Below are positions 17,333 to 25,692 of a stretch of DNA of 64,000 nt, in pieces (the stretch's first letter is position 1; every line of letters begins with the position of its first letter). The DNA is from CAYWNA01 sp964459305 (GTDB lineage: Bacteria > Planctomycetota > Planctomycetia > Pirellulales > Pirellulaceae): positions 62,001-126,000 of the forward strand of contig CAYWNA010000006.1 of the NCBI GenBank assembly GCA_964459305.1. The letters run 5' to 3'. Both the position numbers and the translations under genes were made by a program. The notes under the pieces were generated by a model. That model ran no database searches and had not been told where the DNA came from. It was given only the letters and a program-made list of their open reading frames with translations.

Positions 17333-19951
17333 ATGTCACGTAGAAGGAAACGAAGACGCAACCGTGCGACGAAACGCCGTTCGGCTAGCGTCGTCCAAAA
17401 GCAACCGAAGGCTGCCTCAAGTCCGCTCGAACGGCTGCTGGAGATCGCGGACGAGCAGCCGGATCCGCGTGACGCTCTGGAAATGTTTCAAACGGCTTTG
17501 GACGAATGCCAACACGTCGCCGCCGTTTCTGTGTTCGAGAACGCCGATGGACGGTTGTGGGACGTCCCCGATGCCAGGTGTTATTTGCGGGCCGTCTTTG
17601 GTGTTGCTACTTCGTTGTGGCGGCTGAACCGCGTCGAAGAGGCGGCCAGGCATTTTGAGGAGGTGTTGCAGGCGGACCGGGCCGACCATCTATTCGCCCG
17701 CTACTGGCTTGTCGCTTGCCTGCTGGACGCCGGTCGGCTGGAGGAACTGAAGCCGCTGCTGGAGCGCTACGACGAACCGGCGGCCTTCTGGCGGTACGCC
17801 CAAGCGCTGTGGGCTTTCGCCACCGACGGCGATTGCGACGAGTCGTGCCGGTTGCTGAAAGAAGCCCATCGACTGGACGCGCGGTTCGTGGACTACTTGC
17901 TGGGCGATGGCCTAGTGCGGGCCGACCTGCCGATCCGTTTCGAACAGGGACGCAACTCCACGCACAGCACCGCCCGGTTGTTACTGCCCGCCTGGCGGTC
18001 CGTTGCGGGAGCTGCCTCGTGGGTGCGGCGCGTGCTCCGCGTACCGCTCGGTCAGGCCGAAGCGGTGCTGCCGTTTCCGCGTGAACAGTTGCTGGATCTG
18101 CCGCAGCAAAACGCCTGCTGGCAAGTCGGTCTGCGGAAATTCGACCCGGATCAGCCGGACGACGAACCCTGTTGGATCCTGGGTGTCGCCGACGTGAACG
18201 CTGAGCAAATGCGCTGCATGACGGTGATCGAAGGCGACCCCACACCCGACGCAGTGTGGCGGGAGATGCTGACCGCCTTCTTGCAGCCCATCGAAAGCAA
18301 GCCGCAACGCCCGCGACGGTTGGAGGTGCCGCGGCCCGAATACCGTCGGGCGTGGCGCCGGTTGCTGGACGAACTCGAAGTCGAATGCCACGTGACCTAC
18401 AATCCGCAACCGGTCAGCCAACTATTGGAAGGGATGGCTGACCTGATAGCGGCCCAGCGGTTGCCTCGCCTGACCGACGACTTCGACGCGCGTGACCTGC
18501 CGCCCGGCGACTCGACGTGGCAAATCGATTTCTTTCACCAGCCGACGATGATCTCTAACGAAGACGTCGGCGTCCAGCGACCCTGGTCGGTGTTGGTGAT
18601 GGACAAGGCGTCGGGTTACGTGTTGTGTACCGAAATGATTCCCGGCGAACCCACCGCGGAACGGCTGTGGGAGTATGCGGCGCGCGTGATGCTGCAAGTC
18701 TCCGGACGGCCGCGGCGGATCGAGGTGTCGGATTCCGACGGCTACGATTTTCTCCGGCCCAGGCTGGCCGCGGCGGAGGTGGAGTGCGTGTTATTGGACG
18801 AGTTGCCGGAGTTGCACTCGTTTTGCCTGCAGATGGCCTCCAGCTTCGGCGGGCCGGAAAAGTGTGCCCTGGCCGACGGGCAAGACATGGACCGCGACGG
18901 TATGGAATCGTTCTACTACGCGGCGGCCCGATATTTCCGGCAGGCGCCCTGGAAACACGTGCCGGGCGAAATCCCCATCGAAATCGAGGTTGCTGGCTTC
19001 GGCACGCGCTACGCGATCGTACTGGGCCGAACCGGCGTCACGTTAGGCTTGGCGGTGCATGAAAGCTGGCAGGACGCGGTGGACATGATCAGCGGTCTGG
19101 CCAGTTGGGGTGAGTTGTCGGGGTTCGCTATCATTTTCGAAGAAGAAGCGGTGTTGGCTCCGGCCGACCTCTACCTGGTGGAACGCCACGGCTGGCCGAT
19201 CGCTTCTCCCGAAGCGTACCCTGCGGTGATGCGTTTTCGCCCCGGATATGAGCCGGGTCCGCCAACGGCCGACGAGTTGGAATTTCTGACGGCATGTCTC
19301 GATTGCCTGCCTGACTTCGTGGCGGGTGATGCGAAAACGAAAACATATCCACCGTCGGATGATGGACCCCACAGGGAAACGCGGTTGAATTGGGCGTCCG
19401 GTTCCCGCCACAATCCGGTACGCCACGAGCGGTCGGAGTCAACGTCCGCCCGTGTTGCCAGCCAGACAATCGTTCAGCACGTGAACCGCAAAGGCGACAC
19501 ATACTACCTTCATCAAGGCCGCACCAAAACCGGCAAGCCCAAGTACTTTTTCTCCAGGAAATCGGAAGGAGAACTCTGCCAGCAGTTGCCCGACGGGTTT
19601 GAGATTTACGAGAACCCTCGCGGTCAGGTTTATTGTCGTCGCATCCAACCGAAGCTGATCACGGAACTAGAAATCGAGGCGGTGCGGGAAGCGATAGAGA
19701 AATGCGGCAAGCAATTCTTTGCCGGAGTGGACGTCAAAGGCAAAGACGTCATCGTTTATGAGGGTGAGCATCCCTGTCTCAAATTCAGATTATGCGACGA
19801 TGACAAGCGGTTGTTCGAGGCATCGCGGTGGTGCTATCGCGGCTCGATCGATGGCTGGTTCCCCTTGTCGAGCGGCCCGAAACCGTTGTCCCAACTGGCC
19901 AAGAATTACTGCCGGCACATCGGCGAAGAATCGTTTTTCGAGTTGATGTGA
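17333..19951 (+). CDS. Large TPR / DUF6930-type / DUF7309-type protein of unknown function
   Basis: An 872-residue, probably cytosolic protein. A very basic N-terminus (MSRRRKRRRNRATKRRS) is followed by helical TPR-like repeats (about residues 40-190, e.g. RVEEAARHFEEVLQADRADH). Then come two copies of a roughly 120-residue unit, each containing a PRRxEV strand and CHV/CVL turn (about 270-370 and 410-520), resembling DUF6930. An alpha/beta domain follows (about 525-680, FYYAAARYFRQAPWKHVPGE onward) resembling DUF7309. The C-terminal module has KGDTYYLHQGRTKTGKPKYF and a further WCYRGSIDGWFPL. The assignments to DUF families are from memory and of medium certainty. The start is firm (AAGGAGGT 7 nt upstream). 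A tiny ORF and a SEC-C protein gene follow on the same strand. Confidence 0.75.
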   Translation: MSRRRKRRRNRATKRRSASVVQKQPKAASSPLERLLEIADEQPDPRDALEMFQTALDECQHVAAVSVFENADGRLWDVPDARCYLRAVFGVATSLWRLNRVEEAARHFEEVLQADRADHLFARYWLVACLLDAGRLEELKPLLERYDEPAAFWRYAQALWAFATDGDCDESCRLLKEAHRLDARFVDYLLGDGLVRADLPIRFEQGRNSTHSTARLLLPAWRSVAGAASWVRRVLRVPLGQAEAVLPFPREQLLDLPQQNACWQVGLRKFDPDQPDDEPCWILGVADVNAEQMRCMTVIEGDPTPDAVWREMLTAFLQPIESKPQRPRRLEVPRPEYRRAWRRLLDELEVECHVTYNPQPVSQLLEGMADLIAAQRLPRLTDDFDARDLPPGDSTWQIDFFHQPTMISNEDVGVQRPWSVLVMDKASGYVLCTEMIPGEPTAERLWEYAARVMLQVSGRPRRIEVSDSDGYDFLRPRLAAAEVECVLLDELPELHSFCLQMASSFGGPEKCALADGQDMDRDGMESFYYAAARYFRQAPWKHVPGEIPIEIEVAGFGTRYAIVLGRTGVTLGLAVHESWQDAVDMISGLASWGELSGFAIIFEEEAVLAPADLYLVERHGWPIASPEAYPAVMRFRPGYEPGPPTADELEFLTACLDCLPDFVAGDAKTKTYPPSDDGPHRETRLNWASGSRHNPVRHERSESTSARVASQTIVQHVNRKGDTYYLHQGRTKTGKPKYFFSRKSEGELCQQLPDGFEIYENPRGQVYCRRIQPKLITELEIEAVREAIEKCGKQFFAGVDVKGKDVIVYEGEHPCLKFRLCDDDKRLFEASRWCYRGSIDGWFPLSSGPKPLSQLAKNYCRHIGEESFFELM

Positions 19952-19955
19952 GAAG

Positions 19956-20063
19956 ATGGAAAGATACAACGCGATCCGCCACGATCCCGGATTGGGCGAG
20001 GAAGAAAGGGAAGCCATTCGTGAGGAACTGTTCGAGGCCGATCATTTGTGGCCGCATCTGTGA
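19956..20063 (+). CDS. Possible 35-residue small protein
   Basis: A short ATG frame begins 4 nt after the stop of the large TPR/DUF protein. It encodes a charged helical peptide (MERYNAIRHDPGLGEEERE...). The close spacing and lack of other features make it plausible as a coupled small protein. It could equally be the tail of the larger gene released by a mutation, or chance. No homology is recognised. Confidence 0.35.
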   Translation: MERYNAIRHDPGLGEEEREAIREELFEADHLWPHL

Positions 20064-20204
20064 TTGGGCCGGCGGGAAAACCAATTCGTGTCTGCACGCT
20101 TTCGACATCCCGAGGTGAAGGTCCCTTTGGGATTTACGCGATAAGGATGTACAATCTCCTTCTGTGTACTGTCCTTCCGCGACCTGTTACCGGAAATCGT
20201 GCAG

Positions 20205-22073
20205 ATGAAATGGGAATTCACAGCAGACGTCCAAACGCAAGACTGGATCGGCTGCGATTTGAACGATCATGCGAATCTCGAAGACTGTGTGCACCGCCTC
20301 GTGCAGCATCTTGAGACCGAGTTGTTCGCGTGGTGGGAGGTCATCGTCCGCGAGGAACAAGGGATGCGTCCCATTGAATTGCTCTGCGAGGTGATCGAAC
20401 AGTGTGACCCCGAAGAGATTCGTCCCCCGCGCCCCACGCTACCCTGGTACGAAATCGTGCGGCAGATCGTGCCGCGGATGCTGTTCGACCCCTTCGAGCC
20501 CAAGAACCACCATCAGCGCGAAATCGCGGCCTGTTGGCCCCTCCTTGCCGCGGCCATCGAAGAGCATGGTTATGGGCTCTCATTGCCGGGCGGGGTGAGC
20601 GGGCCGCTCGACGTTGTCCCCGACGAACTGCGCGATCGATTGTGGCAACAATTCGCGCTGATCGAGCCGCTGGCCCCCCAGCCCACCGTGGATGGCTGTC
20701 AGATCATACCGTTGGAACGGATATTTCCGTTCATCACGCATACCGATCCGGTCGTCCGTGATACGGCGGCGTGGTATGCATCGCGGTTCCACTGTGGCGA
20801 GGCGGCGGTCACGAATCAGGTGGTGGCTGCCATGGAGCAGTACGGTTCGCCCAGTGCATTTCGCAGATCCATGTTCCTGAGTTGGCTGACGTTCGATCAA
20901 CGACAATTCTCACGGCTGCTCGGAATCCTGGCCCGTGATTGTGCTGACCCGGATTCCGACACGATTGCTATGGGCGTCATGCTTGACGGCATGGCGCCCG
21001 AATTGCTGGCCCCGCATCGTGAGGCTGTGCTCGCCTTGCCTTGGGACCGTCTTTCCCGGCGCCAGCTTACCGACCGGATCGATTACCATCAGGCGGAGCC
21101 GGATGAGGTCTGGGAAGCGTTTGTCCGTGAAATACAGAGATTTGAGGAAGTTGATGATCGTGACTTCGACGCGTTTTCCGAGGGAATGCTGGGCTGCGTC
21201 GCCGACAATCTTCTCCAGGACCCACGTCTGGAAAAATGGGTCATGGAGATCCTGGACACGTCGCCCGCCGCAGACAACTATTCGCCCATACGAGAAAGAG
21301 CCGCCATCTGTCTGGCCGGGAAGCTGCGGTTGGAGCAGTCCGTGCCGCTGTTGATCCGGCGGATGCATCGCCACCAAGGGTTGTACTATGACGATCTCGA
21401 AATCTCGCTGGCCGAGATCCGCACGGACTCTGTTGTGTCGGAATTCCATCAACGCCTGCGGTGGGCCGGCACCATGTTTTGCCAAACGGCAATCAACGCC
21501 CTGGCCGACACGTATACGCCTCTGTCGCAGGCCACGTTGCGTTGCTGGCTGGAATCATTCCATCAATGGAGCGAAAGAATCAGACGCGAAGAAGAAGAGG
21601 CGGACGAGGATCTCGATGCCTGGGAATTGTTGGCGACCATTGACAGACATGTCGACCGCGTACTCCTGGGGATGGTGCGCCAACTGATGCCCGATGGCCT
21701 GGCGGCGGCGCAAGAGTTCATTGAGCAGGGAAAGGCGGATTCCGAGCTTTGCGAGATGACCATCGCGGCCTGCACAATTCTGAACGTGGATTTTCCGGGC
21801 CGGGATCTCGCGGAGGAGATAATCAATTTCGACGCGGATGAGTACCTGGACGATGATAACGACGGGGACGACGAATACGACTCCGACGAGTACGACGGCG
21901 AAGCTGATGAGTGGATGACCGACGGCGCGACGCGGTCCGTCATACCCATGGGCTTTGACGAAGGCCCGCCGGTGAATCAACCGTTCAAGAGGTCCACGGC
22001 GCGCGTGGGGCGAAACGCCCCGTGTCCGTGTGGCAGCGGCAAGAAGTTCAAAAACTGTTGCATGAGGAAGTAA
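20205..22073 (+). CDS. HEAT-like repeat protein with C-terminal SEC-C zinc motif
   Basis: A 622-residue protein. Most of it is helical and HEAT-like, with repeated helix pairs such as DPVVRDTAAWYASRFH and IRERAAICLAGKLRLEQSVPLLIRRM. A very acidic Asp/Glu/Tyr linker follows (about 545-575), then the SEC-C zinc motif VGRNAPCPCGSGKKFKNCC at the extreme C-terminus. SEC-C binds zinc and, in SecA, helps bind SecB and ribosomes. As a tail on other proteins it marks poorly understood factors. The ATG at 20205 is used; a GTG two codons earlier is possible. It lies 140 nt after the small ORF and may share its transcript. The precise role is unknown. Confidence 0.75.
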   Translation: MKWEFTADVQTQDWIGCDLNDHANLEDCVHRLVQHLETELFAWWEVIVREEQGMRPIELLCEVIEQCDPEEIRPPRPTLPWYEIVRQIVPRMLFDPFEPKNHHQREIAACWPLLAAAIEEHGYGLSLPGGVSGPLDVVPDELRDRLWQQFALIEPLAPQPTVDGCQIIPLERIFPFITHTDPVVRDTAAWYASRFHCGEAAVTNQVVAAMEQYGSPSAFRRSMFLSWLTFDQRQFSRLLGILARDCADPDSDTIAMGVMLDGMAPELLAPHREAVLALPWDRLSRRQLTDRIDYHQAEPDEVWEAFVREIQRFEEVDDRDFDAFSEGMLGCVADNLLQDPRLEKWVMEILDTSPAADNYSPIRERAAICLAGKLRLEQSVPLLIRRMHRHQGLYYDDLEISLAEIRTDSVVSEFHQRLRWAGTMFCQTAINALADTYTPLSQATLRCWLESFHQWSERIRREEEEADEDLDAWELLATIDRHVDRVLLGMVRQLMPDGLAAAQEFIEQGKADSELCEMTIAACTILNVDFPGRDLAEEIINFDADEYLDDDNDGDDEYDSDEYDGEADEWMTDGATRSVIPMGFDEGPPVNQPFKRSTARVGRNAPCPCGSGKKFKNCCMRK

Positions 22074-22224
22074 CCGAGGAGGATGTCGCGGAGGCCAGGC
22101 GAGAAATCTCCCTTGGCCGTCTGCGTGCCTTCACAGTCGGCCGCGGATCAATGCTACGGCGGATGCCTTCCAGCTCTCCCTCCGGGCGAATGATTAACCA
22201 CCCCATTGCTGGAGAACGACTCTA

Positions 22225-24507
22225 ATGCAAATCCCAACCACATTCACATCGGCGGCGTCTGGCTGGCTGCTTTGGTCCGCCTGCGCTGTCTCCTCACTCC
22301 CACCTGCAACTCTTGCGTCGGATGATCCTCAAATCCCGTCCCTCGCTTGGACGGCGCGATCGGATTGGCTGAACGTCAAGGATGTGGGCGCCGCCGGGAA
22401 TGGCAAAACGGACGACACCGTCGCGATTCAGAAAGCCCTCGAAACGATCGAGTCCGGGTCGACGCTCTACCTGCCGCCAGGCGATTACCGCATCACCCGG
22501 AGCGTGCGTCTCACCGGCCCGCTGATCGGTGTCTCCGTCATCGGCCACGGGCGCGACACCACACTGGTCTGGGACGGCGAGGAGGGCGGCAAGTTGTTCG
22601 CCGATGACGGGGTCGCCTATGCGCGTTATGTCGGCATTCAGTTTGACGGTCGCGGCAAGGCTGCGGTCGGGTTTCATCACGACTCGCACAAACGATTCGA
22701 AACCGAGGTGCGTCACGTTCACCTGGCGTTCCGCAACTTTACGGACGCCGCCGTGCTGGCCGAACCCCGCGACCGCTATGCGCTGGCGGAAACCGAGTTT
22801 AACAACTGCCTGTTCGAAGACTGCGGCCGCGGCGTCGTGTTCGTGAGTTTCAACGATTACAACTACACCTTCGACGGGTGTGAGTTCCGGCGCTGCGGTG
22901 TGGCGATTGACTGCAACCATGGCAATTTCTATGCGCGCAACACCCACTTCGTTGGCAGCCGCGAGGTCGATATCCGTTCGCGTCCCGAACACGGCTCTTC
23001 GGTTCGGCGTTGCACCAGCGTGGGCTCGCGAGCGTTTCTTGTGCACCACAACGGGGTGTCGCCGATGACGGTCCAGGACTGCCACGTGGACGGGTGGACG
23101 AGTCCCGAAGGGGCCGTTGTGCTCAGCAGCGCCCCGGTGGTGATGTTTGACTGCGCGTTCACGGGTGGCCCAGCCGGCCAGCCGCCGGTGAATATCAAAG
23201 CCGGGAACCAGAGGCTGGTGGTCAGCGAAAATCGCGTGACCGGAGCACCGCACGTGATCCGGCCTGGACACACGGGGCGGGTCTACGCAGTGCCCGCTGG
23301 AGGACGGCGTGGTTCGGTGACGTCGGCTTCGCAGCGTTTTCTAAGGTCCGAGGCAGCAATTCCTGGACGCGAGTTCGATGCGAAGACCGACTTTGGCGCC
23401 AAAGGCGACGGCCGCTCGGACGACACCGCTGCGATCCAGCAAACCATCGACGCCGCGCGGAAGCATGGCGCCGGCGCCATCGCCTACCTGCCGACCGGGC
23501 GCTACAACATCCACGAAACGCTCGGTATCACGGGCAGCGATTTCTACGTAGGCGGTACCGGTTTCCGCACTTCGCTGGTCTGGCGCGGAGCCGAAGGCGG
23601 AACGATGATCCACGTCCGCGATCCGCAGCGTGTGACGCTCGAACATATCGCCGTCGGAAACCACGATTCAGGCCAGATGAAGAACGCCATCGACGTCCTG
23701 CAGACCGGAAGCGACCGGCCTAGCCGAATGACCTATGACGGCGTCTTCGTTTACGGCATGTATCAGAAGCGGCCCAACGTCAAGGGCTTCCATTTCCGGG
23801 GACTCACCGAACACGACACGGTCGTCACGCCCCACGTGCAGGGCAACCTGCGATTCATCGACAGTGCGCGAGCAACCGTACTGCTCAACTGTTCCTACGA
23901 AGGCTCGATCATCGTCGAAGGCCAGGATCCGCGTCGAGGCGGCTTCCTAGGCTCGATGACACGGCTGGCGACCATCACCACACACGGGCTGTATCTGCGC
24001 GACAACCATAGCATCGTCATGAGCGATTTCTATGTGGAGCAAGCGATGGACGGAATTGTGCTGGAAGGCCAAGCCGGCCAGGCGCCGGGCCGAGCCACGA
24101 TCCAGTGTGCGAAGGTCGATTTCACTCACGGCGGGAAAGGGCAGGATGGAATGGTGCTCGACAGCCGCAACTATCATGGTGAGATGTTTTTCGGCCCTAA
24201 CCAGTTCTACGCCAGTCTGCCCCGCGTCCCGATCCGGCACACGGGCGAGGCCGAACTCGACCTGTTCCTCTGGGCCAACTCGTTCTATCAGACTCACCTG
24301 GAGGTCGAGTCCAAGGGGTCATTGTGCGTGCATCGCATCGCCAACCACGGCGTGGCCATCGACGACAAAGACAAGACTCTCTCCCACGAAAACCGCGCCG
24401 AAGACAGTCTCCCCGCCGGCGAGTTCCACCGACTCGTGCCGGCCCTAGACGACCTGAGACGGTTAGGTGAACTCGACCTGACACTCAACCATTCAGACGC
24501 CAAGTGA
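22225..24507 (+). CDS. Secreted double pectate-lyase-fold (beta-helix) protein
   Basis: A 760-residue secreted protein with two right-handed parallel beta-helix domains in tandem. The first opens with VKDVGAAGNGKTDDTVAIQ at about residue 50 and the second with TDFGAKGDGRSDDTAAIQQT at about 387, both hallmarks of the pectate lyase superfamily (Pectate_lyase_3, rhamnogalacturonase/epimerase type). A signal peptide covers about residues 1-31 (WLLWSACAVSSLPPATLAS). Coil turns rich in NC/DC (NNCLFEDCGRG, FDGCEFRRCG) stack through each domain. The fold is clear, but whether it is a lyase, hydrolase, epimerase or binding protein cannot be told. GGAG lies 10 nt before the ATG. It is the first gene of the long co-directional cluster. 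Confidence 0.85.
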   Translation: MQIPTTFTSAASGWLLWSACAVSSLPPATLASDDPQIPSLAWTARSDWLNVKDVGAAGNGKTDDTVAIQKALETIESGSTLYLPPGDYRITRSVRLTGPLIGVSVIGHGRDTTLVWDGEEGGKLFADDGVAYARYVGIQFDGRGKAAVGFHHDSHKRFETEVRHVHLAFRNFTDAAVLAEPRDRYALAETEFNNCLFEDCGRGVVFVSFNDYNYTFDGCEFRRCGVAIDCNHGNFYARNTHFVGSREVDIRSRPEHGSSVRRCTSVGSRAFLVHHNGVSPMTVQDCHVDGWTSPEGAVVLSSAPVVMFDCAFTGGPAGQPPVNIKAGNQRLVVSENRVTGAPHVIRPGHTGRVYAVPAGGRRGSVTSASQRFLRSEAAIPGREFDAKTDFGAKGDGRSDDTAAIQQTIDAARKHGAGAIAYLPTGRYNIHETLGITGSDFYVGGTGFRTSLVWRGAEGGTMIHVRDPQRVTLEHIAVGNHDSGQMKNAIDVLQTGSDRPSRMTYDGVFVYGMYQKRPNVKGFHFRGLTEHDTVVTPHVQGNLRFIDSARATVLLNCSYEGSIIVEGQDPRRGGFLGSMTRLATITTHGLYLRDNHSIVMSDFYVEQAMDGIVLEGQAGQAPGRATIQCAKVDFTHGGKGQDGMVLDSRNYHGEMFFGPNQFYASLPRVPIRHTGEAELDLFLWANSFYQTHLEVESKGSLCVHRIANHGVAIDDKDKTLSHENRAEDSLPAGEFHRLVPALDDLRRLGELDLTLNHSDAK

Positions 24508-24555
24508 GCTGTTGCTGGGTTGCCGCGGATAGGCTACGACAATCGGAGAGCCAAT

Positions 24556-25674
24556 ATGACGAGCAAAGACGTTATGCCGAGAATGGCTGCTGCTATCCTC
24601 ATCTGCCTCCCCGCCCTCGCGCCAGCTGCTGAGACAACTCCCACGATCGCCAGCGACGTTTCCTGGCTCGGGGAAGTCACAACTCCGCCCGACAACGTCC
24701 CAGCGGGGACGGCCGGATTCATGGCTCCGCTGCTGAGTCTCGACGGCAAACCAGTCCGGAGCGTTGCCGAGTGGAAACCGCGCCGCGAGCAACTGCTGAA
24801 GGCGTGGATCCTTTTTCTGGGCCACGTCGCCGAGCGTCCGAAGTCGGACTGCGAGGTTATCGAGACGCTGCGGCTCGATGGCTTCATGCGGCAGCGCATT
24901 CGTTACGAGAATGAGCCGGGCCAGCAGATTGAAGCCTGGCTGCTGAAACCGGCCGGGACTGCCAAAGCGAGGTCGCTTCCCGGCGTCGTTGCCCTACACC
25001 AGACCACTCGTCACACCATTTACGAGATTGCCGGACTCGCCGGCCCCGAAATGCAACATCTTGGTCCGAAACTGGCGCGAAAAGGATTTGTCGTTCTTTG
25101 TCCGCGCAATTATCTTTGGCAGGACGCCCCGACCATCCCGGAAGCAGCCCGCAGGTTTCTTGCCAGAAGACCGGGCGTGCTCGGTATGAGCAAGATGCTC
25201 TACGACGCTCAACGCGCGGTTGACATCCTGGAGTCGGTGCCCGAAGTCGATTCTCGCCGCGTCGGAGCGATCGGTCATTCGCTCGGCGCCAAGGAAACGC
25301 TGTATCTGGCCGCGTTCGACGACCGCATCCGCGCGGCGGTTGCCAGTGAGGGCGGGACCACATTTCGATCGACAAACTGGAACGCGCCCTGGTATCTCGG
25401 TTCGGCGATCGACGCTCCGGACTTCGGGCGAAACCACCACGAGCTGCTTGCACTGATCGCACCTCGCCCGTTCCTGATCCTCGGCGGCGAGTCGGGAGCC
25501 GGAGCCACCGACGGGAATCGCAGTTGGCCACTGATCTCAGCCGCGCAGGACGTGTATCGCCTGTGGGACGAGCCCGTCCGTATTGGGCTGCTTAACCACG
25601 GTCAGGGGCATTCGATTCCTGAGCCCGTTTGGGACAAAGCCGCGCAATGGCTCTCGACCTACCTGCGCCCGTGA
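24556..25674 (+). CDS. Secreted alpha/beta-hydrolase (dienelactone hydrolase / acetylxylan esterase-like)
   Basis: A 372-residue serine hydrolase. The signal peptide (MAAAILICLPALAPAAE) is followed by an N-terminal lead-in and an alpha/beta-hydrolase core. The nucleophile is in GAIGHSLGAKE (Ser about 241), an acidic residue probably lies in the LILGGESGAG region, and the catalytic His is in NHGQGHSIPE (about 349). Related planctomycete proteins of this size are annotated as dienelactone hydrolase-like or acetyl esterases acting on acylated glycans. The ATG at 24556 has GGAGAG upstream; the frame extends to 24520 without a site. It sits 48 nt after the beta-helix gene and 18 nt before a ceramidase-like gene. 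De-esterification of the cluster's substrate is the natural inference. Confidence 0.82.
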   Translation: MTSKDVMPRMAAAILICLPALAPAAETTPTIASDVSWLGEVTTPPDNVPAGTAGFMAPLLSLDGKPVRSVAEWKPRREQLLKAWILFLGHVAERPKSDCEVIETLRLDGFMRQRIRYENEPGQQIEAWLLKPAGTAKARSLPGVVALHQTTRHTIYEIAGLAGPEMQHLGPKLARKGFVVLCPRNYLWQDAPTIPEAARRFLARRPGVLGMSKMLYDAQRAVDILESVPEVDSRRVGAIGHSLGAKETLYLAAFDDRIRAAVASEGGTTFRSTNWNAPWYLGSAIDAPDFGRNHHELLALIAPRPFLILGGESGAGATDGNRSWPLISAAQDVYRLWDEPVRIGLLNHGQGHSIPEPVWDKAAQWLSTYLRP

Positions 25675-25692
25675 CACTGTCTGGAGAATCCC

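Noticed and set aside
22022..22225. 67-residue frame at the end of the SEC-C protein gene
   Set aside because: It begins with GTG inside the SEC-C coding region and ends at the next gene start. It has no ribosome site and an Arg/Ser-rich shadow composition.
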